From assembly GCA_008828725.1 (NCBI GenBank), contig MEHQ01002552.1:51297-115296 (forward strand): 64,000 nt of DNA, written 5' to 3'. Shown in pieces: positions 32,171 to 43,140 of the stretch (positions are counted from its first letter, which is position 1; every line of letters begins with the position of its first letter). Source of the stretch: Saccharina japonica. Lineage: Eukaryota; Sar; Phaeophyceae; Laminariales; Laminariaceae. Position numbers and translations under genes: made by a program. A model generated the notes under the pieces. That model made no database searches. It was not told where the DNA came from and was given only the letters and a program-made list of their open reading frames with translations.

Positions 32171-32843
32171 TGGTTGTCGTTGTTTTCGGAGTAAAAGGGA
32201 CGCCCGTAAAGAAAACGCACCGAAGACTAAAAAAAAAAAAAAAAGAAATTGGGGGACATTGCTGTCCTCTTCCCGGCCCACCACTGCAGCACTCGTACGA
32301 TGTTATCCTTACTGGGCTTTGCTAACCACCGTAATATCCACCCCGTGAATCGTGAAGCGATTCCATCCATCCCTCATGTCGGCAAGATCACGCTCTGAGA
32401 TATATAATAGTACACAGGTGCTTATTTGTTGCGGGCGATCGACGGAATAACCAAAAACACTTTTCAGTTCGTGGCTTCACGTCGGTAGCTGTCGGCTATG
32501 CTTGTTTTCTAATAGCCCTCCACCGCCGCCCACCCCCCACCGTCCGTGCACCCCACCCCGCTGCCCTTAAGGTACACACCCAGCAGGAAAGCAGTCGCCC
32601 GCCTGCTGGCGAGAAGAGGGCTATTCATCGGTGCTTCGCTTGGCTCCCTTTTCCTACCCCCCCCCCCCCCCCCCCCCCCCCCCCCGCCCCCACCCCCAAA
32701 CTCCAACCCAACCCCCCTCACTCTACCCGCTCCGCTTCGTGTTGCGGGGTTGGCGTGCCTGGAGGGCGCATGCGTGGCGCCGAGCCACCACTAGCAGCGG
32801 CAAGAGGGGGAGAGCGGAGCGCCTCGTGCGGGAGGCGTAGGCG

Positions 32844-33011
32844 ATGACAGCGCTCCCGGAGCCGCTGGAGATAGGGTCGGCGGACGCCCGCGTGGCGTCC
32901 CCCGTCCCCTCGGATTACTCGCCTCCGGCCTCTTTCGCGCCGCTGTCGACCGCGCGGCTGGGGAGAGGGGAGGACGGCAGCACGGGCTGGAAGCGTTCGG
33001 TGGCGCGAGCG
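32844..33011 (+). CDS. Exon 1 of the SFADE gene
   Basis: 56 codons from MTALPEPLEIGSADARVASP to GWKRSVARA, with high G/C at third positions. Start chosen as the first ATG in the frame, just downstream of a GC-rich upstream region (GAGGCGTAGGCGATG). Donor GTGAGT. Confidence 0.65.
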
Positions 33012-36000
33012 GTGAGTCGGTGGTGGGGGATTTTGTTTTTCGTTCGTGTTGGTGCTGAGTGAGGGGATGAGAGGGGGGAGTGGGGGGGGGTGTACTCATG
33101 TCGTGCACGGCCGTAGTCGTATGACCATAGACCCTCGCATCCCTACAATGCCGGTGCGGGCACGGGGTCAGGCAATGGGAGAAAGAGAGGGTGACTGGAG
33201 ACAGACGGGGGGAGGTGGGGGGGGAGGGGGGGTGGGGAGGAGGCGGTGTCAGCTAGGATGGGGTAGCTCTCTCTAGGAAATTCGCGCTGGTGGATATTTG
33301 TAGCTGTCGTCAGCTGAATGCGCGGGTGGAAGGCATTTAGAATCTGACCCCCGAAGGCAGTAAAATATAAAAAAAACGTTTTTTGAAAGATTTTCGGTCG
33401 CACGGCGCGGATCTCCGGCTTCGGGTTTCCTATGCGTATATGGCTTTTACCCAGCTCGAAAGTAAGGCATGCCCTTATGTTTCAGGCAGCCGTGTAAACG
33501 AGCAACTCTCTTCGTAAATCAAAGAGACTGAGGAGGCGGAGGGGGGCAGGGGAGGATTGTGCGGAGTTCCGCTCCCCAACGTCAAGCGCTCTGCCTTTCG
33601 CCCCCAGTATCGGCGGCGGCGACATTCGCGCGTACACGCCACGCCGCGCGTGCTTTTCAAGAGAAAAGGGCGGCGGGCGACGAGGCGTGTGCAAAACGTT
33701 TACTGGCTGCTGTGGCGATGTCTTCTTCTTTTTGTTGTGGGAGGGGGGTGCAGTCAGAGTGCCTCTTTTGGGCGAACTAAACAGCCTGTCGAATGCTTGC
33801 TTTTTCCTTGGCCGGAGTCCCAGCACCCGAGCGGCGTTACCCCTTACACTGATACTGCAAACATACTCCCCTCACTAACACGATTTACAAGTAAGTTTGT
33901 CCCCAAGAAGCGCGTGTGCAGTCATTTCGTAATGGGATGCCGTTGGGCTGGTGGTGGGTCATAGGAGAGTGCTCGTGGCGTGCAGGCTTGGGCGTTCCCG
34001 AAGTTTTCCTTCTCGCAGCTGTTGAATTCCAACCAGGAATCGATTTCACGATATTCATATGCGTATACGACACAAGGGGTTTTGTGCAGAAGGTGTTGGG
34101 GTTTTTTGCCCCGAGTATACTCTCAGAGAGTAGATTAGAGCCTTGGGGGCGTTTCAACCGCTTCTGCCGTGTTGAAACGTCTCGGTTGCGTCCCCCTTCC
34201 ACGGTTGCTCGTTGAACGCGGAGCACAGCAGACGTTTTTCGTACGCCGGCCTCTGCCCCCGCCCCTTTTTTTGGTTGTCCATATATGTGCACATCTCCGC
34301 CTTCCATATATACACTTAGGGGGGGTCTCGTTGGGCGGGCGGGCGACACAAGGATGTCGTTCGGTACTTTAGAGGTTATCGACCCGCGCGGGAGGGGGGG
34401 GCGGCGGCGCGTTTTTTCCCCCTCTCTCTGCCACCGTTTGTTTCTCTCTTCGATTTTCATCTCGTCGGCCGTTCGAAACAAATCCGAAGACCGATATGCA
34501 GATTGGCTGTGCCGCGTTCGGGAAGGAGACACAACAGCGGCGCCGCTTTTCGGGCTCCAAGTTGGCGCAATTCTGGCGCTTTCCCCTGCCCTTTCGGTGT
34601 CGGCGGGGGAAGAGGGGGGAGGGGGGGTGGTCGACCCGGACCTTTTTCTTTTTTTTTGGGGGGGGGGGGGGGAGAGCGGTGGCGATCGGTCCATGCTCTC
34701 TCTTTTTATCGGTTGGTTGTCCACGCCAAGAGGCCCTAAATACGATGCCACCTTGTAAATACACTCGTGCAACACCAAGGCCTGTTTGATGGAGGCTGGC
34801 TTATCCGCTGACACGAGTAGAAAAAAAAATCGAAACGCCACCGCAGTACACGCAGTGAATGCCGCGCGACCGCCCTCGCCTTACCTCCATCCCTCCAACG
34901 TGTTGGGGGTTAGGGTTAAGGACATATATTGGGTTGGGTTCGGGGTGGGTCTGGGCCGACGCGCAAGATGGAAAATGGCCAGAAGGTGTTGCACGAGCTT
35001 ATTTACAAGGTGGTGTTGCATTTTATAGGGGTACCCGTCCACGCCGCAACCTGACGCAACCCTGTTACACCATCTGTCTTGTTTCTCCCGTTCCCCGATT
35101 TTGCCCCCTACGCCTTCCACGTCCGTTTGCTTGCGCCGGCAGTCCCAGGAACGGTCCGCGGCTGTCGAGGCATTCGACGAACGGGAGCGTGGCGCAGATA
35201 GGGGTTCTAGCGCCGCGGGGCCCGGCGACGCAGGGGGGAAGGGGGCGAGTCTCAACGGCGAGGTCCGTCGAGAAGCCGACGCGAGCGTGACGGGCCGTGG
35301 TCCCGGGGGGAAGAGCGCGGGCAACCCCCCGGAAGGATTGAAGCCGATGTTGCCCCCAGAGGAGGCGAGCGAGAACGGGGATTATAGCGTTAAAGAGGGG
35401 GGAGGGGAGGGGGGGGGNNNNNNNNNNNNNNNNNNNNNNNNNNNNNNNNNNNNNNNNNNNNNNNNNNNNNNNNNNNNNNNNNNNNNNNNNNNNNNNNNNN
35501 NNNNNNNNNNNNNNNNNNNNNNNNNNNNNNNNNNNNNNNNNNNNNNNNNNNNNNNNNNNNNNNNNNNNNNNNNNNNNNNNNNNNNNNNNNNNNNNNNNNN
35601 NNNNNNNNNNNNNNNNNNNNNNNNNNNNNNNNNNNNNNNNNNNNNNNNNNNNNNNNNNNNNNNNNNNNNNNNNNNNNNNNNNNNNNNNNNNNNNNNNNNN
35701 NNNNNNNNNNNNNNNNNNNNNNNNNNNNNNNNNNNNNNNNNNNNNNNNNNNNNNNNNNNNNNNNNNNNNNNNNNNNNNNNNNNNNNNNNNNNNNNNNNNN
35801 NNNNNNNNNNNNNNNNNNNNNNNNNNNNNNNNNNNNNNNNNNNNNNNNNNNNNNNNNNNNNNNNNNNNNNNNNNNNNNNNNNNNNNNNNNNNNNNNNNNN
35901 NNNNNNNNNNNNNNNNNNNNNNNNNNNNNNNNNNNNNNNNNNNNNNNNNNNNNNNNNNNNNNNNNNNNNNNNNNNNNNNNNNNNNNNNNNNNNNNNNNNN

Positions 36001-39000
36001 NNNNNNNNNNNNNNNNNNNNNNNNGGGGGGGGCAGGGGGGGGGCAGGACGTCCGAAATCGAGAAGGAACTGCGAACGCGAAACCTGAGGTCGGGGGGGGC
36101 GGAGGGGACCGGCCAGGTGGAACACATCCCCCAGTGAACGGTAGCGCCGCCTCCCACTCGGAGGCCGCGGGTTGGGATGGGGGTGGCGATAATCCAAAAA
36201 CACGACCGGGCGAGCTTTCGGTGGATTTGTGGCCGGCGCACGGGGAGGAACCCGCCCCCCAGTCGGCGCGCGTATCGGTCGGCTCGTTCTCAGTCGGCGG
36301 GGAGGATTGGTGGGGTGGGCACGATAGAGGCGCAAGCGAAAACGGCGGGGAACACGGCCGCGGCGGCGGTGGAGGCGGCGGCGGCGGCGGTGGTGGTGGC
36401 GGCGGCGGCGGCGGCGGCGGTGGTGGTGGTGGTGGTGGTGGTGGTGATGGTAGCAGCGGCGGTAGCAGCGGTGATAGCAGTGGCGACAGCGGTGGTAGCG
36501 GCGACAGCGGGGGCACTGGCACCGGCAGCGGCAGGGGTAGCGGCAGCGGTAGTGGCAGCAGCGGGGACGCTATGACCCCGGCGGGGGGAGGAGGCGAGGA
36601 CGAGAAAATGCCGTACGCCCCGGGACAAGAAGGGGCCGGTGGCGGCCCCAGCCCCGGGGGGGCGGGGTTTGGGGCAGGGGGAAGCTCCGTCGAAGGGGGC
36701 AACAGCGGGCGATCGCCGGCGTGGCAGGGAGGCGCGGGCGTGGTCGGGGAGGCGGGGGGCAGCGGCGGGGCCGAGCCGGGGGGAGCGAGCGTGGGAGTGG
36801 AGATGGTGACGGCTCTTGCGCCGTCGGGGCGGCCATTGGGCGAGACGGGGTTGGCGCGGTCAACCACCGACCTGCAAAACATGCCGCCTCCCAGCTTGTT
36901 GCGGCAGACAAGCAAGTATTTGCATGAGGACTTGCCGATGGCGAAGCGGCGACAGAACCAGTGAGTCAAAATGTGGTCATGCCTGTTTGATGCTATTTAT
37001 TAGCAGCCGGACAGCTACGTACTGTAGTGGCTTGTGCTCGCGCAGTCTTCTGCCTCTGCTCCAACACGTGCGCTCGTCCGTCCTCCTACTCGATGGTTTT
37101 TCTGAGCACTGCCTGCCTGCCTGCCGGCCTGCCTATCAGGGGATATTTCTTGTTGTTGGGGCGGATGCACATGCCTTTCTCTCTTATATACCAACTACCA
37201 ACAGACCCAATATTATATCGTAAACTTGAAATCATATTTTGCTTTGATGCGACGTTAGGGCCCATATTAACGAATATAAAATAAATTCAATTTGGAAAAA
37301 AAAAAAAAATCTTTTCATTGGTCAACACACGCACCAGCACCACATATTAGGGTCTTGGGGTATAATCAATTTGAACTGTACGAAAAAAACAAGTAGGTCC
37401 CAGGACCTTTTTCTGGGTAGAATTCAAATCAAATTTGGGAGTTCGGCCGACTTGGACCGGCATGTCCACGGTGGGTAAACGCCCCCGCTACATCCTGGCG
37501 ATCTCTTGATCGCATCGATGACCACGACCGAGGCGACAACGCGTGAACCACGACGCGAGGCCACCGGGACAATAGCCGCGCCCACGCCTACAGACCATAG
37601 CACGTCGTACCCCGGCGGTGGCGCCTCAAAACCAATCATGGCGGTCGCAATCCCAACTTTTCAACCAGCTCGATGTGCCAACCCGACCAAAAACCGAGTG
37701 ATCGACGCAAAAACAGCAGGATACGCTCAAGACTTTGATAGCACCGTCGCTGTCCCTGTCTCGCCCGTGGCGTTTCAGGGATCCTTGCGCCCACCCAGGA
37801 GACCGTGAGAGATAGCTTCCTAGCCTGGGCGGTCAAAAGCAAGAATATGTTTGCGTCGGCGCGCACGCGCCGACGCATGCCTTCGCTCTCGTCTACTCTC
37901 GTCGGATTTTTTCACCTGGGCGTTGTGAGGCGTGCTGCGTTTTTTCGATTTCAAAAATATCTGAACAAGCAATAAACTATTCCCCATAGGACGCAAACCA
38001 GTTTTTTTTGCGAAATCACATCTAAATAGGATTTTATTTTCCAAATTGATTTTTTTGCCGTCTTCGTTAATATGAGCCCTTAGGAGGTGGGCAGGCGGGG
38101 GGTGGTGGGCGCTTTTTATTGCTTTACTGGTGGAAGAGTGCGTGCCCCCTCCTTTTGTCTTGTGTGGGGACTGTATTCTATCGCCGGGCTCGGGGGGGGG
38201 GGGGGGTTGAACGGCGCGTTGCCGTAGTACGGGAGAGCTTGCCAGAGGGCGGGTTGAGCGAGATTCGGAGCCTTCGACCTGTCATCGTGCCCTGCCGGTG
38301 CCCCGTTTTTTTTTTCTGCGTAGGGGACGGCGGGTCGCCCATCTGAGACGTAACTGCCGGGATCTGGTGGTATTTTTGTTGCGGGCGATCTGCTGAAAAA
38401 AACTTCTGTTAGTTCACGTTACGCCCGCGGCTCGTGCTATGCTGAATTCTATGCGTACGTGATTATCGGGTGCTTGCGCCTTGCAAGTACAATCACAGCT
38501 ATAGAGCCTAGGGTGCTTCGGGCGACGGCTTCGCGCCACCAGCACGGCTTGGATCAGTTGCCGTCCCGCCACGCTCCGCGTGTTTTGATGTACAAGCACG
38601 ATTTTTGTCGTGCTGCCCGGGAGGGACCGCGTCCAAATACGAGTTGGTGGTAGATGCCTCGTTTTCAGCTCTTGCCTCTTGACGGCTTTGAGTCAGATGA
38701 GACCGTCTTACAAACGCGGTGATCTATGAGCGCCCGACTAAACTCGCTTTGCAGCATGCGCCGTCAAGCTGTTTTTCATGGGCGCGGAAGGTGTCCTGGG
38801 TTGGAAATGGGCGCGCGATGCTATCTAGCCCGGCATGCGTGCGCCAGGGTTATCGGTGTGCCTAGCGTGTCTCCGTCCCTCCGTACTACCTTCCCTCTCT
38901 CCTCCGTTATCGGTGTGCCTAGCGCGTCTGCGTCCCTCCGTCCTTCCTTCCCTCCTTCCTCCGTTCCCTCTAAGTATGCGAGCGTGGGCCATATTTGAGT

Positions 39001-40544
39001 CGACCTTTAGCAGACCCCCTTCAAGTCACCCGCGTTGGTGTTTTCTTGATCACCGACCGGCCCCCACAAACCGTTTCATGTCTCGTATTTTCTCCCCCCC
39101 CCGTCCTCTTTAGGCGCGCCAGGGCAAAGCGGCGTAAACGCATCTCTTTCGCGGACGAGCACGGGGACGACCTTCACCATGTAAGTGGGGGCACCTTCGC
39201 GACAGAAAATAACGGACTGACTGGTTTTGTGTTGTCTTGCTCTTCCGTCCAAGCATATTCAACATTGAAAATTCGATTGCGGGTGGTCGGGCGGTCCGGG
39301 GCCTCGCCGCGCCGTGGCCTTTTAATAAGACGAAGCAGGCCTCAAACAGCTAAACCGAGCGGTTTAGACGCACATTTTGAGTATATTGACGCATATATGG
39401 TTTTAAAAAAAACGGCTTCCGGCGGCCCTACGGTGGCCCTCCGGGGGGGGCTGCGGGGGCGCGCACCCCGCCTACGGGAGCCGGACGCCTATTTTACGCC
39501 CTGGTGCAGAGGTTGTCGTTCGACAAAAGGTTAAACTTCAAACAAAAAAATTGTCACGCCCCCCCCCCCCCCCCCCCCCCTCCCCCCCCCCCCCCCCCCC
39601 CCCCCCCCCACGTAACCGCCGTTCGTCACACACCTCTCGAGCGAGGTCGCGTTCGCTCGCATGTATGCCACGCTGGTGTTTTGATCAAACACACTGCTCG
39701 GGTGTGCGTCTCTCAACTGCTGGTGATGCCCACCCAGAACACACTCGAGTGTCAACCACCCCCCCCCCCCCCGTCATTAAATCATTTGCGCGGTGGTGGC
39801 GGAAGCTTTACTCGCACAAGGGGAATATACGTATCACGTCGCAGGTGTGTTTTATGGTAAGGGCACTCACGAGGCGTTCATAGTACTCGCGGCCATTGGG
39901 CTGTTCTATGGAAGGTGCTGCACACGGAAATTGAACTTAACGCAATGAGGCTAGTCATCCATATGCAAGTCCGCTTACAAGCGGTTGCTGGATAGGATGC
40001 GCTCACCCTACCGCGACTCCGCTGCAACGCCTCACGGGCTTCGCGCTTGGTCTACGAATGTTCTGCCTGATCGTGAAAACCGCGCGACATGCCTTCGTCG
40101 GGCGGGCTTGTAGGGATGCGAGGGTCTATGTCATACAGACTACGGTCATGCATGAAAATGAAGTAGCCCCCCCCCCCCCCCGTTCCCGACATTGTAGGGA
40201 TGCGAGGGCCTATGGTCATACGACTACGGCCATGCATGAATATCGAGTACACCCCCCTCCCGAGACTCCGTCTCGAAAGGGATGCGTGATCAATGGTAAA
40301 TGACTAAAGCAAGCAACAAATGAGTACCCCCCCCACCCCCTCCTCGCGCGCGCTCTGTCTCCTGCTCCGATGTGCGGTTCCCTCGTGGCTGCTTCTGCTG
40401 TTTGTTTTTGTGTGTTTCGCTTTTCTTTTATTTTTTTCTCCTGTTTTTATTTGTTTCAAGACGAACTACAAGCAGGATCTTTATTACTCGAAGGACGGGT
40501 TGCCCGCGCCCGGGAAGCAGGGCGGGTGTTGCACGATCTCGTGA
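32844..40544 (+). CDS. Multi-exon gene: Gly/Ser-rich protein with SFADE motif and CaaX-like end
   Basis: Proposed join: 32844-33011, 35143-35417 (to the assembly gap), 36025-36960, 39114-39180, 40461-40544. Phases agree at each testable junction: exon 1 ends in phase 0 (GCG|GTGAGT) and exon 2 starts in phase 0 (GGCAG|TCC); the long exon ends AACCA|GTGAGT and the next exon begins with G, giving CAG; CAT|GTAAGT is phase 0 into TTTCAAG|ACG. At least 500 residues are visible: a disordered N-terminus, a poly-Gly tract, a Gly/Ser/Asp repeat, a basic patch, RRKRISFADEHGDDLHH, then NYKQDLYYSKDG and the end GGCCTIS. KRISF fits a PP1-docking RVxF pattern and CTIS fits a farnesylation CaaX box beside a possible palmitoylated Cys; both are inferences. 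I recall similar SFADE..LHYS strings in stramenopile proteins but cannot name the family. Introns are 1.3-2.2 kb and carry transposons. Confidence 0.72.
33083..33158 (-). mobile_element. pC-SINE copy 6, 3' end only
   Basis: G-run, TGTACTCATGTCGTGCACGG, GTAGTCGTATGACCATAGAC and CCTCGCATCCCTACAATGCC, then unrelated sequence: a strongly 5'-truncated copy in intron 1 of the SFADE gene. Confidence 0.75.
33885..34841 (-). CDS. 318-codon ORF antisense within intron 1
   Basis: Longest gap-free, not obviously repeat-made open frame in the window. It starts MAFRFFFLLVSADKPASIKQ (a hydrophobic stretch resembling a short signal sequence), continues through a Pro/Ser/Arg-rich region with PPPPQKKRKRSGS, a charged helix (DEMKIEERNKRWQREGEKTR), a basic middle and a His/Pro/Ser end, stopping at 33885. 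At about 50-55% GC, 318 codons without a stop is unlikely by chance. However, it overlaps homopolymer runs and an open plus-strand frame of 157 codons, has no recognised domain and lies inside an intron of a gene on the other strand. It could be a nested gene or a chance frame. Confidence 0.28.
   Translation of the reverse strand: MAFRFFFLLVSADKPASIKQALVLHECIYKVASYLGPLGVDNQPIKRESMDRSPPLSPPPPQKKRKRSGSTTPPPPSSPADTERAGESARIAPTWSPKSGAAVVSPSRTRHSQSAYRSSDLFRTADEMKIEERNKRWQREGEKTRRRPPLPRGSITSKVPNDILVSPARPTRPPLSVYMEGGDVHIYGQPKKGAGAEAGVRKTSAVLRVQRATVEGGRNRDVSTRQKRLKRPQGSNLLSESILGAKNPNTFCTKPLVSYTHMNIVKSIPGWNSTAARRKTSGTPKPARHEHSPMTHHQPNGIPLRNDCTRASWGQTYL
35143..35417 (+). CDS. Exon 2 of the SFADE gene (cut by assembly gap)
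   Basis: Acceptor after a pyrimidine-rich stretch (TTGCTTGCGCCGGCAG). Encodes an acidic/Gly-rich disordered segment (SQERSAAVEAFDERERGADR at its start, PPEEASENGDYSVKEGG before the gap). It runs into a G-run at the gap edge. Confidence 0.6.
35418..36024. other. Assembly gap (607 N) within coding sequence
   Basis: G-runs on both edges suggest the assembler failed in G-rich sequence. The frames on the two sides differ by one base if 607 is the true length, so either the size is an estimate or an intron lies in the gap. Confidence 0.95.
36025..36960 (+). CDS. Long Gly/Ser-rich exon of the SFADE gene
   Basis: About 311 open codons: TSEIEKELRTRNLRSGG, GELSVDLWPAHGEEP, a poly-Gly run of about 30 (GGC/GGT repeats, 36360-36448), a GDSSGDSGGSGDSGGT-type region, then PLGETGLARSTTDLQNMPPP and YLHEDLPMAKRRQN before the GTGAGT donor. 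The minus strand is open too because the codons are GC-rich; that is a shadow. Confidence 0.65.
37258..38079. mobile_element. Long (822-bp) member of the Harbinger-type MITE family
   Basis: Left end GGGCCCATATTAACGA and arm up to GGTCTTGGGGTATAATC; right end CGTTAATATGAGCCC; TTA on both sides (37255-37257, 38080-38082). The outer arms match the 206-216 bp MITEs, but about 640 bp of unrelated interior separates them, including a 100-codon open frame (37506-37808, Thr/Ala/Pro-rich). Could be a less-deleted relative of the MITEs. It lies in the 36961-39113 intron of the SFADE gene. Confidence 0.65.
39114..39180 (+). CDS. SFADE-motif exon
   Basis: 67-nt exon between CCTCTTTAG and GTAAGT, coding RARAKRRKRISFADEHGDD then LHH. 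The basic cluster could also act as a nuclear localisation signal. Confidence 0.65.
39778..40178 (+). mobile_element. pC-SINE copy 7 (full length)
   Basis: About 400 bp aligned end to end with 11628-12015 and ending GAAGTAG + 16 C. Lies in the last intron of the SFADE gene. Confidence 0.8.
40180..40256 (+). mobile_element. pC-SINE copy 8, 5'-truncated
   Basis: Begins right after copy 7's C-run with GTTCCCGACATTGTAGGGAT and ends GAGTACACCCCCC; head-to-tail with copy 7. Confidence 0.75.
40268..40345 (+). repeat. Dispersed repeat E, copy 2
   Basis: CGTCTCGAAAGGGATGCGTG...TGACTAA...AAATGAGTACCCCCCCC, matching 1559-1638; sits directly behind pC-SINE copy 8. Confidence 0.65.
40461..40544 (+). CDS. 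Terminal exon with CCTIS C-terminus
   Basis: Strong acceptor (long T-rich tract, TTTGTTTCAAG). 27 codons from TNYKQDLYYSKDGLP to GGCCTIS, then TGA at 40542-40544. Confidence 0.6.
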   Translation, partial: TNYKQDLYYSKDGLPAPGKQGGCCTIS

Positions 40545-40999
40545 CGCTCGTGTTTTTTTTGTTTGTTGTTGGTGTGCCTTGTACGCACACCGATCCCCAC
40601 CCCAGCGAGCTATACTTTTTTCATTGCGTTGTGGGAACGCTTTGGGAGGTGTTGGACCGACGGAAGTTAGCGACGGCGCAGAGCTCGGCGTTTGTACCTG
40701 GGGGGGGGAGGGGGGGCGGCGGGGATGGAGGCCAGCACCACCCCCCTCTCGTGTGTATGGATTATGGTTTTGATTTTTAGCCGATGCTGACGCAGTGGCG
40801 CAGTCGGTCGCCCTTGCAATGACGGGCATCTGTGGGGGAGGCGTAAAGCTCAAGAGACTTTCGATAATGCCTCCGTATACGTTGGGCTAGAGTACGCTGC
40901 GAGCGACAACGAGATTGGCGCTCCCTCCCCCCTCCCCCTTCTATCGTTTCTCCCGGATTGACGACCGCAGCCTTGATACGTTTTTTATTTGTGTTGAGT

Positions 41000-41456
41000 T
41001 TATTTGGTTTGGTGAGCGCTTCTCGTTATGTTTTGCGCCATTTTTCGGAGTGTAAAACCCGCAGCTGTAGCTGCTGGGCCGCCGCGGCTGCATGAACCGT
41101 GCGCAGTTAGTTTCTGGCGTCTTGAGATTGAATGTATGCTGCCTCGTATCGTAACCTTTTTTATCTTCTCGCAGCCTTTATGATTACCGCGGCGTGTTAC
41201 GGTATTTCGGTAGCTGTTGATAGGCAGGCAGCACTTCTGATTGGTCCGCACCGCGCGATTGACCGCGCGCGGGATGTGTCCGCCGTGCCCCCCCCCTCTC
41301 CCCTCCCCCGCCCCCGTGTTTTTTTTTGTTTTTTTTTTGCGTCTGCTGGCGGCTGGCTGCCATTTTGTGCAGGCAGTGTCTTCTTGTCTCTTGGAGCATT
41401 GCCTGTCTGTGTCGCGTTGGCAGCATCATTTAGTACCCACTCGACCGCGCGCGCCC

Positions 41457-41497
<41 letters not shown>

Positions 41498-42990
41498 AGC
41501 ATCAGCTGCCACGACATTATGTTCTTGTTTTTCCCGCACCCGCGTTGTAGCATATCGATAGGATAGGATTGCGATCCGCGGGGAGAAACGGCACGGCGAC
41601 CGACCGACCGACCGGCTGGTTTACCGACCGGCCTACCGACGTTCGGAGTGCTTTGGCTGCTTTGGTGCGAATCGCGAGATATTTATGGTTTTGAGAGCGA
41701 GAAAAAAAAGAGAGCGTAAGGTGTCGACTGACCGAAACGGGCGAGACAGTGTCAGGCAGGCGGTGGGGCGAGGAAGGCTCTCGTGAACCCACCCGTACAC
41801 ATACATGTCGTACGGTTAGTACGTCTAGAGGGGGGCGCCGACGTTTGACGTGGATTCCACCGCCCATCTTAGAGTGGGACGGGGGGGGGGGGGGGGGGGG
41901 GTTTGGGGGGGGGGGGGGGGGGGGGGGCGGCGTTTGGAGATAGTCATGCGTGCTTTACAAGTAAGGCTGACCACGATATGTGTATCATGCAGTGTGTTGG
42001 TCTTCCGCACAGGGGATATAAGGCGAGGAGAGGCTCGGGCGAAATTCTTCTCCGTTAGAAAAGGCTTGTTGTGCGCTTTTCGGCAGGCTCCACGTATGTT
42101 TTTGCATTTTTTCCTGAACATTTTTTTTTTTATTCGAGAGGTTTCTGTGGAAAGAGGGGGACAGGGGGCGGGGTGGGGGGGGGGGTCAGTCCGGGCCTGG
42201 TTGTTCTCATGTACAGGGAAGTGAAAAGTGTGTGGCTAAGCGGAATGGTGGATCACAGGACCATGTATCTTTAGGCTGCGATGTAGTTATGACCCGTTGT
42301 TGGTGCTTAAAGCTTTTTACAAGACGGAGGCAACGAGCTCTTTCGTTACGCGAGAGTTAAACAAACCTGTCCGATTTCTTTCTTGCGGCGTGGCTGCTGC
42401 CGCTGTATGGCGGCTACGAGTGTTTTTTTTGTTTTTTTTTTGAGCCGAAGAGCATGCATACATGCATGCGAACGCACAGCAAGCAAGCGTGGCACATCAT
42501 GGCACGCACTGACATCGGCTGTTGGCTGTGTTGCAACAGCTAGGATTATTTTTGATTTAGATAAGACTGGCCGTCGTCGATGGCAGCACCCGGACGAAAC
42601 AGACAAACTAGCGGAGGACTACGTATGAATGGACGTACTTCATGGATGCATGCACAGGACAATGCCGCCGATTATTGCACGACGTAACCCGATACTACAA
42701 CAGCTATCAATAGCTGCTGTCGACTTCGCATATAATACACGATTATCTTATGATGTCAATGATTGTAGACTGTAGACAGTAGTATTTAATAGTACGGCCG
42801 GAGCAACTACTGTGTGCTTTTATTATTTACTTTAGGGCGAGTTCGTGCGACCCTGCGACGCTCGACTGGGTAGGAGAGGGACAAGACAAAAGACCCCCTC
42901 GAAACGTGTGCATTATATGCACCGAATTAACTCGTTGAACTCATTGAACGAAAACTACCTACGAATAATGATGTAAGTCCTTTTTTTCTT
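41000..42990. other. Downstream region without supported gene
   Basis: Contains the C-run at 41461-41496, the double G-run 41881-41928 and T-rich tracts. A hydrophobic open frame at 41132-41566 passes through the C-run and has no splice or stop logic. Nothing else recognised. Confidence 0.35.
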
Positions 42991-42999
42991 TTATATTTC

Positions 43000-43085
43000 T
43001 TCCCATTCGTTATCTTCGCCCTTCTTTACTATCTCCCTCCTATGGTTATTAATAGTCGTAACTCGGATCCGGGGTCACATAACAG

Positions 43086-43140
<55 letters not shown>

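Noticed and set aside
33570..33770. Extra exon of the SFADE gene (frame AATFARTRHAARAFQEKRAA)
   Set aside because: Looks coding, but the acceptor phase (CCCCCAG|TA) does not match exon 1 and no good donor follows; exon 1 joins exon 2 directly in phase.
35065..36969. 634-codon minus-strand open frame (Pro-rich)
   Set aside because: It is the antisense of the GC-rich exons of the SFADE gene, includes 607 Ns and reads poly-Gly codons backwards as poly-Pro/Ala; the plus strand has matching splice phases.
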